Origin: Bacteroidota bacterium
GTDB taxonomy: Bacteria > Bacteroidota > Bacteroidia > NS11-12g > UBA955
Direction: 5' to 3'
DNA: 64,000 bases
NCBI GenBank assembly: GCA_016787485.1
Contig: JAEUUL010000008.1
Coordinates: 124,001 to 188,000 of the forward strand
Positions 8,721 through 17,427 of this stretch are shown here, piece by piece. The notes beneath the pieces were generated by a model. It made no database searches, was not told the DNA's origin, and was given only the letters and a program-made list of their open reading frames with translations. Made by a program: the position numbers and the translations under genes. Numbering within the stretch: position 1 is the stretch's first letter; each line of letters begins with the position of its first letter.

Positions 8721-8754
8721 GGCTCTTCTGACTTGTCGGGAGGGCTTTTTTTTT
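8721..8754 (+). terminator. Intrinsic terminator of the SAM riboswitch
   Basis: GGCTCTTCTGAC (8721-8732) pairs with GTCGGGAGGGCT (8735-8746), including a few G-U pairs, and runs straight into nine T residues (8746-8754). Just upstream, 8701-8714 (GCAGGACATCCTGC) is a second short self-complementary element that may take part in the alternative fold. Confidence 0.8.
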
Positions 8755-8819
8755 GCCTTTTCCCGGTACTGTCCTGGTATGCGTATGGGTTTGTCAAACC
8801 TAAAAAAACAAAAAAACGC

Positions 8820-10025
8820 ATGAACAAGAGCACACAGATTCTCCACTCCATCCCCACAGATCCGCTTACCGGATCCATTTCAGTTCCCGTTTATCAAACC
8901 GCGACCTACGTGCAGCAAAGCCCCGGGGTGCACAAGGGTTATGATTATGCCCGCAGCAACAATCCCACCCGCAAAGTGCTGGAAGACCTCATCGCCACCC
9001 TGGAAGAGGGAGATGCAGGATTTGCCTTCGCCACAGGACTTGCAGCCATTGATGCGGTGCTCAAACTATTGTCGGCTGGCGATGAAATCATTGCGGTAGA
9101 TGACATTTACGGCGGTGCTTACCGTCTGTTCACCCATGTGTATTCCCGTTTTGGCATCAAAGTCCATTATTGCGATACAACCCATGCTGAAAACATTCTG
9201 CAATACATCAACCCGAATACCCGTTTCATCTGGCTCGAATCACCCACAAATCCCACACTTAAAATCAGCGATATCAAAAAAATCTGCGCCCTTGCCCATG
9301 CACACAATATTCAGGTCGTGGTCGACAATACGTTTGCTTCGCCACTGTTGCAGCAACCCCTCAATCTGGGCGCTGACATTGTTCTTCACAGCGCAACCAA
9401 ATATCTGGCAGGACATTCCGACCTTGTGGCAGGACTGGTGGTTTGCAAAACACCGGTTGATTCTGAAAAAATCAGATTTATTCAAAATGCATCCGGCGGA
9501 ATACTGGGACCACAGGATTGCTGGCTCACCATTCGCGGTATAGAAACTGCACAACTGCGGGTAGAACGGCAATGTGAAAATGCACTGAAAGTGGCGCGGT
9601 TTCTGGAACATCACCCGGCAGTTCGTTCCGTGTATTACCCTGGTCTGGTTTCACACAAAAACCATTCAATAGCAGCCCTGCAGCAACAGGGTAAATTTGG
9701 CGGAGTGGTTTCATTTGACCTGAAAAAAAATACCACAGAAGCTGCAACCCGGGTTGTAACATCCACTCAATATTTCAAACTGGCCGAAAGCCTTGGAGGA
9801 GTAAAGAGTTTATGCTGCCTGCCGGCAGAAATGACCCACAAGTCCGTACCGGCCGAAAAACGCCATGGCAGCGGCATCAGTGATTCTCTGATCCGTCTCA
9901 GTTGCGGAATCGAAGATGCCGGAGACCTGATTGCAGATTTGCAGCAGGCTCTCGACGGAATCCTTCATGCAGAAGTCTTACATTTAAAAAGTCAACAACA
10001 ACAAACCCAAACTGTATTATCATGA
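8820..10025 (+). CDS. metB: Cystathionine gamma-synthase family PLP enzyme
   Basis: A 401-residue trans-sulfuration enzyme (Cys/Met metabolism PLP family). The PLP lysine is K194 in HSATKYLAGHSD, D169 in VVVDNTF contacts the pyridine nitrogen, and YDYARSNNPTR near residue 41 is the family signature. It probably joins an activated homoserine with cysteine to make cystathionine, or acts as the lyase; sequence alone does not separate these. The ATG at 8820 follows an A-rich stretch; the longer frame from 8733 would start inside the terminator hairpin and is rejected. Control by the SAM riboswitch, and a 4-bp overlap with homoserine dehydrogenase, support a role in methionine synthesis. Confidence 0.88.
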   Translation: MNKSTQILHSIPTDPLTGSISVPVYQTATYVQQSPGVHKGYDYARSNNPTRKVLEDLIATLEEGDAGFAFATGLAAIDAVLKLLSAGDEIIAVDDIYGGAYRLFTHVYSRFGIKVHYCDTTHAENILQYINPNTRFIWLESPTNPTLKISDIKKICALAHAHNIQVVVDNTFASPLLQQPLNLGADIVLHSATKYLAGHSDLVAGLVVCKTPVDSEKIRFIQNASGGILGPQDCWLTIRGIETAQLRVERQCENALKVARFLEHHPAVRSVYYPGLVSHKNHSIAALQQQGKFGGVVSFDLKKNTTEAATRVVTSTQYFKLAESLGGVKSLCCLPAEMTHKSVPAEKRHGSGISDSLIRLSCGIEDAGDLIADLQQALDGILHAEVLHLKSQQQQTQTVLS

Positions 10026-11209
10026 ATACCGATAAAAGAACATTGAATATCGGCCTATTTGGCTTTGGTTGTGTTGGCTACGGGTTGTACAGCGTGATAG
10101 GCAAAACACCCGGTTTAAAAGTCAATATAAAGCGAATTTGCATAAGGGATGAAAGTAAAGAACGGCCTGTAAAATTGCCGTTATTTACTGCCGACAAGTA
10201 TAAAATACTGGATGACCCGGATATTCAGGTGGTGGTAGAATTGATAGACGATGCCGATGCTGCCTGGGAAATCACACAGCTTGCGCTGAGAAAAGGGAAA
10301 GCCGTGGTCACTGCGAATAAAAAAATGCTGGCCGAACATATGGAGGAAATTCTTGAATTGCAGAAAATACACGGAAGACCGGTATTGTATGAAGGAGCAG
10401 TATGCGCAAGTATACCCATCATCCGGAATCTGGAGGAATATTATGACAATGATTTATTGCAAAAAATAGAAGGCATCGTAAACGGAAGTACAAATTATAT
10501 TCTCAGCAAAATAAACAAGGACAATACCACTTATCTGAATGCCCTGCAGGAAGCGCAGGAACTGGGTTACGCAGAGAGCAACCCATTGCTGGATACCGGT
10601 GGGTTTGATGCCAAATACAAATTGCTCATTTTACTGGCCCATGCTTTTGGCACCATTGTCAAACCCGAAGAGATTCTGAATATTGGCATACAGAATCTGG
10701 GGGATCTTGAAATACAATTTGCCAGAGAAAAAGGCTACAAAATCAAATTGATTGCGCAGGCTTACCGGAACGAAGACGAAACTGTTACTGCTTTTGTGGC
10801 ACCGCAGTTTGTAAAACCCCATCAGCAGTTGTATGCCGTAGATGATGTCTATAATGGTGTGATAGCCGAATCTGCATTTTCAGAAAATCAATTCTTCTAT
10901 GGCAGGGGCGCAGGTGCCTTTCCCACTGCATCGGCCGTATTAAGCGACATTTCTGCCCTTACCTATCAATACAAATATGAATACAAAAAAATGAAACAAA
11001 TCCATTATCCAATCAGTACGGATGTAACCCTCACCCTTTTTGTGCGGTTCTCCCAGGAACATGAAAAATCCATAGCAGGATATTTTGAAAAAATTGAAGA
11101 AACGTACAGCAATAGAAATTCACAATTTATTATTGGGAAAATGCAGTTGGGAAAATTAAAACAGTTGAAAGAAACTTATCCCGAACTCTCTGTGATTGTA
11201 GCCAATTAA
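10022..11209 (+). CDS. hom: Homoserine dehydrogenase
   Basis: A 395-residue NAD(P)-dependent enzyme reducing aspartate semialdehyde to homoserine. It has the Rossmann motif GLFGFGCVGYG (residues 11-21), VTANKKMLAEH, the catalytic-domain signature VNGSTNYIL, and LDTGGFDAKYKL around the substrate site. It is not fused to aspartate kinase. The C-terminal ~75 residues are a short, diverged extension rather than a clear ACT domain. Its ATG overlaps the stop of the metB-type gene in ATGA, so the two are translationally coupled and share SAM riboswitch control. This ties supply of homoserine to methionine demand. Confidence 0.93.
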   Translation: MNTDKRTLNIGLFGFGCVGYGLYSVIGKTPGLKVNIKRICIRDESKERPVKLPLFTADKYKILDDPDIQVVVELIDDADAAWEITQLALRKGKAVVTANKKMLAEHMEEILELQKIHGRPVLYEGAVCASIPIIRNLEEYYDNDLLQKIEGIVNGSTNYILSKINKDNTTYLNALQEAQELGYAESNPLLDTGGFDAKYKLLILLAHAFGTIVKPEEILNIGIQNLGDLEIQFAREKGYKIKLIAQAYRNEDETVTAFVAPQFVKPHQQLYAVDDVYNGVIAESAFSENQFFYGRGAGAFPTASAVLSDISALTYQYKYEYKKMKQIHYPISTDVTLTLFVRFSQEHEKSIAGYFEKIEETYSNRNSQFIIGKMQLGKLKQLKETYPELSVIVAN

Positions 11210-11244
11210 AAAAACAGTGAAAAACCACCCGCAGACAGAATTGT

Positions 11245-11252
11245 TACTTTTG
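11245..11252 (+). promoter_or_regulatory. -7 box before cinA
   Basis: TACTTTTG matches TAnnTTTG and ends 8 nt before the cinA ATG at 11261. No TTG lies at the usual spacing. The gap to hom is only 51 nt, so cinA may be transcribed both from here and by read-through. Confidence 0.4.
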
Positions 11253-11260
11253 CAGAAGAA

Positions 11261-12523
11261 ATGAAGGTTGAGATAATCACCATTGGTGATGAGTTGCTGA
11301 TAGGGCAAACCATAGATACCAACAGCGCATGGATGGGAAGGGAACTCAGCAATCTGGGATTTGCACTGAACCGCAGAACGGCGGTAGCTGATGCTGCGGA
11401 GGATATCAAATCAGCCATTGGCGAAGCCTTTGGCAGGGTTGATCTGGTCATACTCACAGGGGGGCTGGGTCCAACCAAAGACGATATCACAAAAAAGACT
11501 TTGTGCGAGTTGTATGGCTGTGGATTGCGCAGAGATGAGCATGTGCTTGCACACCTGAGCAGGTTGTTTGAAAAACGCGGAAGACAGTTGCTGGAAATCA
11601 ACAAAATTCAGGCCGACCTGCCGGAGTTGTGCGAAACCCTGACCAATGAGGTGGGAACGGCACCCGGAATGTGGTTCGACCAAAATGGAAAAGTGCTGGT
11701 GAGTATGCCTGGGGTGCCCAACGAGATGATGCATATCATGACCGAAAGGGTTTTTCCCCGGCTGAAAAACCGGTTTTCAACAGGCACTATTCTCCACCGC
11801 ACCCTTCTTACTATCAACATCGCAGAAAGCCTGCTCAGCAATCACCTGGAATCTTTTGAAAGTGCACTGCCGGATGGATTTACCCTGGCCTATCTGCCTG
11901 CTTTGAATACGGTAAAGCTAAGGCTTACCAGCCGCAGCGAAGGCGCAGAACCGGATGCACAGATGGATAAACTGTTTCATACGCTGTGTGAATTATGCAG
12001 GGAATGGATGTTTGCACCAGAGGATGTAGTGCCTGCGAGGTATATGGCGCGCATGTTTCTGGAAAACAATCTGCGTTTTACCCTCGCGGAGAGTTGCACC
12101 GGCGGTTACATTGCCAATCAGTTGTTGCTGGAGCCCGGCGTGTCTGCGATTTGTGATGGCGCACAGATTACATATTCCAATGCCGTAAAGATGCGCGAAC
12201 TGGGGGTGCCTGAATCCATTTTCAGTACAGTAGGTGCAGTAAGTGAAGAATGTGCCCGGTATATGGCTGATGGTATCCGCAAAAAAATGGGGGCCGACGT
12301 GGCCATCAGCACCACAGGCATTGCCGGTCCGGGTGGAGCCACACCAGAGAAACCCGTGGGATTGATTTACATCGGGGTTTCCACTGCACAACAAACGGTG
12401 GTAAAAAAATACAAATTGTTTGGCACACGCGAACAATTTATGCAACGTGCCTGCAATTGCGCCATGCAGCTAACCATGCAGGTATTAAAAGGGGAAGCGG
12501 CTATGATTTCTGACTCCATCTGA
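11261..12523 (+). CDS. cinA: CinA family protein (nicotinamide mononucleotide deamidase)
   Basis: A 420-residue two-domain protein of full family length. Residues 1-170 form the MoaB/MogA-like domain with GDELLIGQTIDTNS and LTGGLGPTKDDIT (COG1058 pyrophosphatase). Residues about 255-415 form the CinA C-terminal amidase domain with AESCTGGYIANQLL, holding the active-site serine, and STTGIAGPGGATPEKPVG. The C domain converts NMN to nicotinic acid mononucleotide in pyridine nucleotide recycling. It follows the methionine operon by 51 nt with its own promoter box. The old name competence/damage-inducible protein is not supported by context. Confidence 0.93.
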   Translation: MKVEIITIGDELLIGQTIDTNSAWMGRELSNLGFALNRRTAVADAAEDIKSAIGEAFGRVDLVILTGGLGPTKDDITKKTLCELYGCGLRRDEHVLAHLSRLFEKRGRQLLEINKIQADLPELCETLTNEVGTAPGMWFDQNGKVLVSMPGVPNEMMHIMTERVFPRLKNRFSTGTILHRTLLTINIAESLLSNHLESFESALPDGFTLAYLPALNTVKLRLTSRSEGAEPDAQMDKLFHTLCELCREWMFAPEDVVPARYMARMFLENNLRFTLAESCTGGYIANQLLLEPGVSAICDGAQITYSNAVKMRELGVPESIFSTVGAVSEECARYMADGIRKKMGADVAISTTGIAGPGGATPEKPVGLIYIGVSTAQQTVVKKYKLFGTREQFMQRACNCAMQLTMQVLKGEAAMISDSI

Positions 12524-12629
12524 GGCTTTTTACAGATGAAGTCTGAAACATCTTATGCACGGTACTTGGTAATTTCACGGCAATTCCATTATTTGCCCTC
12601 GGAGGCCCTGAATGGGCTGAAGCTAACCG

Positions 12630-14423
12630 ATGGAACCCACCAATGTGAAAAATCCGGAATACTACCACAAGGTAGTAGATTGCCAGTATGCCTGCCCTGC
12701 CCACACACCGGTACCTGAGTACATTCGCCTCATTGCCGCGGAGAAATATACCGAGGCTTATCTGGTAAACTGGGAAAGCAATGTGTTTCCGGGGGTGTTG
12801 GGCCGCACCTGCGACCGTCCCTGTGAACCAGCTTGTCGCCGCGGCCGTGTTGAAGAAGAACCGGTTGCCATTTGCAGACTCAAACGGGTAGCGGCGGACA
12901 ATAAAGAAGACATTACCCGCTTTATCCCCCGGGGGCCCTTCCCTCCCAATGGCAAAAAAATTGCATTGATCGGTGGGGGACCCGCTTCGCTGACTGTTGC
13001 CCGTGATCTGGCACCACTGGGTTATGAAATTCATTTGTTTGATGAGCAGAAAGCCGGAGGAGGCATGATGCGCAGTCAGATTCCCAGCTTCAGGCTGCCG
13101 GATGCTGTGCTCAATGAAGAAGTGGGCTTTATTCTCAACATGGGAATACATGCTGTTTTCAACAAACGCGTAGAAAGTCTGAAAGCCGTGGCCGATGAAA
13201 AATACGATGCCATATTTGTAGGAACCGGAGCCCCCAGAGGCCGCGACCTGTCAGATTTGCCCGGCCGGTCGGAAGGAGCTGCCAATATCCATATTGGTAT
13301 TGAGTGGCTGGCAAATGTCGCTTTTGAACATACACATGCCATAGGCAAAAAAGTCATTGTGCTGGGAGGGGGCAATACCGCCATGGATTGCTGCCGCACA
13401 TCACGCAGGCTTGGGGGAGAGCAGGTAAAAGTTGTTGTGCGCAGTCCTTTTTCGGATATGAAAGCATCACCATGGGAAAAAGAGGATGCCATGCATGAGG
13501 ATATTCCCATACTGGATAACCATGTGCCTCTCTCCTTTGAAGTAAAGAATGGCCGGCTCACCGGAATGACCTTTGACAAGGTGCATCCTGTGTATGATGA
13601 AAACGGAAAACGCAAACTGGTTTCTACAGGTGAAGCTCCTGTATTTATAGAGGCTGATGACGTGTTGATTGCCATAGGACAGGAAAACAGTTTTCCATGG
13701 ATTGAACGCGATCTGGGCCTTGAATTTGACAAATGGGGAATGCCGGTGGTGGATGCCCTCACATTTCAGAGCACAATGCCCAACGTGTTTTTTGGCGGAG
13801 ATGCTGCCTTTGGTCCGAAAAATGTAATTACCGCAGTAGCTCAGGGTCATCAGGCTGCAGTAAGCATTGATCTATACTGCAATCAGAAATCACTCACAGA
13901 AAGGCCATCTCCGTTTACAAACCTCATGAGCACCAAAATGGGCATTCACGAATGGAGTTATGACAGTTTGGTCGTGAATGACCAGCGATTTGCGGTGCCT
14001 CAGGCGCCTAAATCGGAAACCTTGCGCGACCGTAAAAAGGAAGTGGAATTGGGATTTGATGTAAAAACCGCTTTTCAGGAAGCACAGCGATGCCTGAATT
14101 GCGATGTACAAACTGTTTTTACCGAGGACCGCTGCATAGAATGCGATGCATGCATGGATATCTGTCCTACAAATTGCATCACCTTTACCACAAACGGGGA
14201 TGAAGCAGATTTGCGCACCCGCCTTATTGCTCCGGCGGAAAATATGAGTCAGGATTTATTGGTCTCCGCAACCCTGAAAACAGGCAAAGTAATGGTAAAA
14301 GACGAGGATGTATGCCTGCACTGCGGACTCTGTGCTGAACGCTGCCCCACAAGCGCCTGGGACATGCAGAAGTTTCTGTACAATATGGCAAAACCGGCCA
14401 GCTATCTGCCATCCAAATTGTAA
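12630..14423 (+). CDS. GltD-like FAD/NADPH oxidoreductase fused to ferredoxin domains
   Basis: A 597-residue iron-sulfur flavoprotein. The N-terminal part has the GltD-type [4Fe-4S] cysteines (CQYACP and TCDRPCEPACRRG). The FAD Rossmann motif is IALIGGGPASLTVARDL, and the NAD(P)H motif is VIVLGGGNTAMDCCRTSRRLG. Unlike GltD, the C-terminus adds a double-cluster ferredoxin: CIECDACMDICP and CLHCGLCAERCP. It is the first gene of an operon with the alpha and beta subunits of a 2-oxoacid:ferredoxin oxidoreductase. This suggests it passes electrons from that enzyme to NAD(P)+, or the reverse, with the C-terminal clusters as built-in ferredoxin. No clear promoter was found in the 106-nt gap after cinA. 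Confidence 0.88.
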   Translation: MEPTNVKNPEYYHKVVDCQYACPAHTPVPEYIRLIAAEKYTEAYLVNWESNVFPGVLGRTCDRPCEPACRRGRVEEEPVAICRLKRVAADNKEDITRFIPRGPFPPNGKKIALIGGGPASLTVARDLAPLGYEIHLFDEQKAGGGMMRSQIPSFRLPDAVLNEEVGFILNMGIHAVFNKRVESLKAVADEKYDAIFVGTGAPRGRDLSDLPGRSEGAANIHIGIEWLANVAFEHTHAIGKKVIVLGGGNTAMDCCRTSRRLGGEQVKVVVRSPFSDMKASPWEKEDAMHEDIPILDNHVPLSFEVKNGRLTGMTFDKVHPVYDENGKRKLVSTGEAPVFIEADDVLIAIGQENSFPWIERDLGLEFDKWGMPVVDALTFQSTMPNVFFGGDAAFGPKNVITAVAQGHQAAVSIDLYCNQKSLTERPSPFTNLMSTKMGIHEWSYDSLVVNDQRFAVPQAPKSETLRDRKKEVELGFDVKTAFQEAQRCLNCDVQTVFTEDRCIECDACMDICPTNCITFTTNGDEADLRTRLIAPAENMSQDLLVSATLKTGKVMVKDEDVCLHCGLCAERCPTSAWDMQKFLYNMAKPASYLPSKL

Positions 14424-14444
14424 TTTCCAGCAAAAAGAAAAATA

Positions 14445-16229
14445 ATGATTAACGATTTCGTCATACGTTTTGCCAATGTAAATGGAACCGGTTCTGCCAG
14501 TGCAAATTTTCTGTTTGCCAAATCCATCTTCCGGATGGGAATTCCTGTATCACCCAAGAACATTTTTCCATCCAACATACAGGGATTGCCCACATGGTAC
14601 GAAGTAAGGGTCAGTGAAAAAGGGTACCTGGGCCGTCGTGAGGGAATAGATATCATGGTTTGCGTAAATCCGCAGAGCATGATGCAGGATGTAAAGAGTG
14701 TAAAACCCGGAGGATACTTCATATACGATTCCACCAAACCTCTGCATCCGGATTTTATCCGTACAGACATCACCTACCTGGGTATACCCCTTATGGAAAT
14801 GTGCAACCGGGAATACACGGATCCGCGGCAGCGGCAATTGTTCAAAAACATCATCTATGTGGGAGCACTCAGTTGTCTGCTGCAAATAGAATTTGAGGTA
14901 CTGAAACAACTTCTGGCCGAGCAGTTCAAAGGCAAGGAAAAACTGGTAGCGCCCAACGTAAAAGCTTTGCAACTGGGTGCAGATTATGTAAAAGAACATT
15001 TCTCATGGCCGCTGCCTATGCGGCTGGAACGCCGGGACCTGGTAAAGGACAATATACTTACCACCGGGAATTCGGCCTGCGGACTGGGTGCCGTTTACGG
15101 CGGAGCCACCGTTTGTGCCTGGTATCCCATCACACCATCCACATCGGTTGCCGAAGCCTTTGAAGAATGGTGTGAAGCATTCAGAAAAGAAGAAGACGGA
15201 AGCAATAAATATGCAATTGTACAGGCAGAAGACGAACTGGCAGCCATAGGTATGGTAATCGGTGCCAACTGGAACGGGGCACGTGCATTTACGAGCACAA
15301 GCGGACCAGGGGTATCTCTTATGAATGAATTTCTGGGTCTGGCATACTTTGCAGAAGTCCCCGCCGTGCTCATAGATGTGCAGAGAACCGGACCCAGTAC
15401 CGGTATGCCAACACGAACCCAACAATCGGACATACTTGAAGCCGCATATGCAGCACATGGCGATACAAAACATGTTCTTCTCCTTCCTCAGGACCCGAAG
15501 GAGTGTTTTGAAATGACCGCTGACAGCTTTGACCTGGCAGAGCAATTGCAAACCCCTGTCATTATGCTCACAGACCTTGACCTGGGGATGAATGACCACA
15601 TGTGCGAACCCTTTGTGTGGGACGATTCCAGAATTTACAAACGGGGTAAGGTTTACACAGCAGAGCAACTGGAATCCATGACCGACAAATTTGGCCGCTA
15701 CCTGGATAAAGACGGAGACGGTATACCCTGGAGAACCATACCGGGCACCCACCCAACCAAAGGTGCCTATTTCACCCGCGGCTCATCCAAAGACGAATAT
15801 GCGGCCTATACCGAAAGCAGCGAAGCGTATAAACGCAACATGGACCGACTGAATAAGAAATGGAACACGGCGAAAACACTTGTGCCCAAACCGTTTGTTA
15901 AAACATGGCCTCACAAGCCTGATACGGGTTTGCTGTATTTCGGAACCAGCAGTCATGCTGCGCGTGAGGCCAGAGATATACTGGCTGAAAAAGGGCTGCA
16001 CTACGATACCATGCGCCTGCGTTCTTTTCCGTTCACAAAAGAGGTGGAAGAGTTCATTGACAGTCATGACCGGATATTTGTTATAGAACAAAACCGGGAT
16101 GCCCAAATGCGCAGTCTGATGATGATGGAACTGAACACCCATCCGGCCAAACTGATTTCAGTTTTAAACTACGATGGCATGCCCATAACTGCAGATGCAA
16201 TTGTATCGCAGATTGAAAGCCATAAATGA
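14445..16229 (+). CDS. korA: 2-oxoacid:ferredoxin oxidoreductase, fused gamma-alpha subunit
   Basis: A 594-residue subunit. Residues 1-190 are the gamma domain (FVIRFANVNGTGSASANFLF at the start). Residues about 200-594 are the pyrophosphate-binding alpha domain, with YPITPSTSVAEAFEEW, TSTSGPGVSLMNEFLGLA and a C-terminal transketolase-like domain (RLRSFPF, FVIEQNRDAQMRSLM). The gamma-alpha fusion and the paired small beta subunit match 2-oxoglutarate:ferredoxin oxidoreductases of Bacteroidota, Actinobacteria and Aquificales. It decarboxylates 2-oxoglutarate to succinyl-CoA, or carboxylates in reverse, but pyruvate or another keto acid is not excluded. It starts 21 nt after the flavoprotein gene and 40 nt before the beta gene. 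Confidence 0.9.
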   Translation: MINDFVIRFANVNGTGSASANFLFAKSIFRMGIPVSPKNIFPSNIQGLPTWYEVRVSEKGYLGRREGIDIMVCVNPQSMMQDVKSVKPGGYFIYDSTKPLHPDFIRTDITYLGIPLMEMCNREYTDPRQRQLFKNIIYVGALSCLLQIEFEVLKQLLAEQFKGKEKLVAPNVKALQLGADYVKEHFSWPLPMRLERRDLVKDNILTTGNSACGLGAVYGGATVCAWYPITPSTSVAEAFEEWCEAFRKEEDGSNKYAIVQAEDELAAIGMVIGANWNGARAFTSTSGPGVSLMNEFLGLAYFAEVPAVLIDVQRTGPSTGMPTRTQQSDILEAAYAAHGDTKHVLLLPQDPKECFEMTADSFDLAEQLQTPVIMLTDLDLGMNDHMCEPFVWDDSRIYKRGKVYTAEQLESMTDKFGRYLDKDGDGIPWRTIPGTHPTKGAYFTRGSSKDEYAAYTESSEAYKRNMDRLNKKWNTAKTLVPKPFVKTWPHKPDTGLLYFGTSSHAAREARDILAEKGLHYDTMRLRSFPFTKEVEEFIDSHDRIFVIEQNRDAQMRSLMMMELNTHPAKLISVLNYDGMPITADAIVSQIESHK

Positions 16230-16269
16230 AAAAAACTTCCATAATTAAAAGACCAAACCGTTAACAAAA

Positions 16270-17322
16270 ATGACATACATACGTCCGGCATTTAAGCACC
16301 CGCATCTGCCTAAAAACCAGATAGGATATACGGCCAAGGATTATGAAGGCTCTCTGAGCACACTATGCGCCGGCTGCGGCCACGACAGCATTACCGCAGC
16401 CATTGCACGCGCCTGTTTTGAAATGAATGTGCAGCCACACAAGGTGGCCAAACTAAGTGGCATAGGCTGCAGTAGCAAAACCCCTGCTTATTTTCTTGGA
16501 AACAGCCATGGATTCAATTCTGTGCACGGCCGGATGCCCAGTGTTGCAACAGGTGCTAATATGGCAAACAGAGACCTCGTGTATTTTGGTGTCAGTGGCG
16601 ACGGGGACTCGGCAAGTATTGGCATGGGTCAGTTTGTGCATGCGATACGCAGAAACCTGAATATGGTGTATGTGGTGATGAACAATGGCTGCTACGGACT
16701 TACCAAAGGACAAGACAGCGCCACAGCCGATCTGGGAAGCAAGAGCAAAGCAGGCAGCATCAACCCTTTCCAGGCGATAGACCTTGCCAGTCTGGCAGTA
16801 GAACTGGGTGCCACTTTTGTAGCCCAAAGTTTCAGCGGAGACAAACAACAACTCATTCCACTGTTAAAAGCCGCCATGAACCACAAAGGGTTTGCATTGT
16901 TAAATGTCATTTCACCCTGTGTAACGTTTAACAACAATCCGGGCAGCACCAAGAGTTATGATTACGTGCGCGAACACGTGGAAGCCACCGGCACGGTTGA
17001 TTTTGTACCTGAAAAATCGGAGATACTGCATAGCCAGGAGGAAGGAACCGATAAATATGTGGAAATGCATGACGGTACTTATCTGAAGTTGCACAAACTG
17101 GACCAGCACTGGGACCCTGAAGACCGCATTTCTGCTGCCAGTGCGCTGCAACATGCCCGTGCCAAAGGCGAAATCCTCACCGGATTGCTTTATGTACATA
17201 CCGGACATCCGGATCTGCATGACGTGCTGGGCACCGCTGGCAAACCCCTGAATGCGATGCTGGAAAAGGAATTGTGCCCCGGGAATGAGGCCCTGCAGGA
17301 AGTGAATGCGGGGTTGAGGTAA
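16270..17322 (+). CDS. korB: 2-oxoacid:ferredoxin oxidoreductase, beta subunit
   Basis: A 350-residue thiamine-diphosphate-binding subunit. LCAGCGHDSI near residue 33 supplies cysteines of the proximal [4Fe-4S] cluster, GIGCSSKTPAYF follows, and the ThDP/Mg motif is SGDGDSASIGMGQF with the distal asparagine in VVMNNGCYGLTKGQ. The C-terminal part (about 240-350) is a KorB-type extension. It works with the upstream gamma-alpha subunit. The three-gene layout, with an electron-transfer flavoprotein first, suggests a self-contained module able to couple keto acid oxidation to NAD(P)H. Confidence 0.92.
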   Translation: MTYIRPAFKHPHLPKNQIGYTAKDYEGSLSTLCAGCGHDSITAAIARACFEMNVQPHKVAKLSGIGCSSKTPAYFLGNSHGFNSVHGRMPSVATGANMANRDLVYFGVSGDGDSASIGMGQFVHAIRRNLNMVYVVMNNGCYGLTKGQDSATADLGSKSKAGSINPFQAIDLASLAVELGATFVAQSFSGDKQQLIPLLKAAMNHKGFALLNVISPCVTFNNNPGSTKSYDYVREHVEATGTVDFVPEKSEILHSQEEGTDKYVEMHDGTYLKLHKLDQHWDPEDRISAASALQHARAKGEILTGLLYVHTGHPDLHDVLGTAGKPLNAMLEKELCPGNEALQEVNAGLR

Positions 17323-17416
17323 CGTATTTTGCGGACCCACTGATGGCTGTCTCTCACAGACATTAGGGTGACCAAAGAATATAATTCCAGTGACAATTCT
17401 ATTGCAAAAGTAATTC

Positions 17417-17423
17417 TACTTTG
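17417..17423 (+). promoter_or_regulatory. -7 box before the AT-rich T9SS gene
   Basis: TACTTTG, one base shorter than TAnnTTTG, ends 4 nt before the ATG at 17428. This is the same distance as at 2578 and 25089. Confidence 0.4.
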
Positions 17424-17427
17424 TATC

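Noticed and set aside
8733-8819. N-terminal extension of the metB-type protein
   Set aside because: It would begin within the riboswitch terminator hairpin, and the ATG at 8820 fits the family.
12501-13151. A 216-codon minus-strand frame opposite the flavoprotein gene
   Set aside because: It lies opposite a strongly conserved gene and has no recognisable motif; it is a shadow frame.
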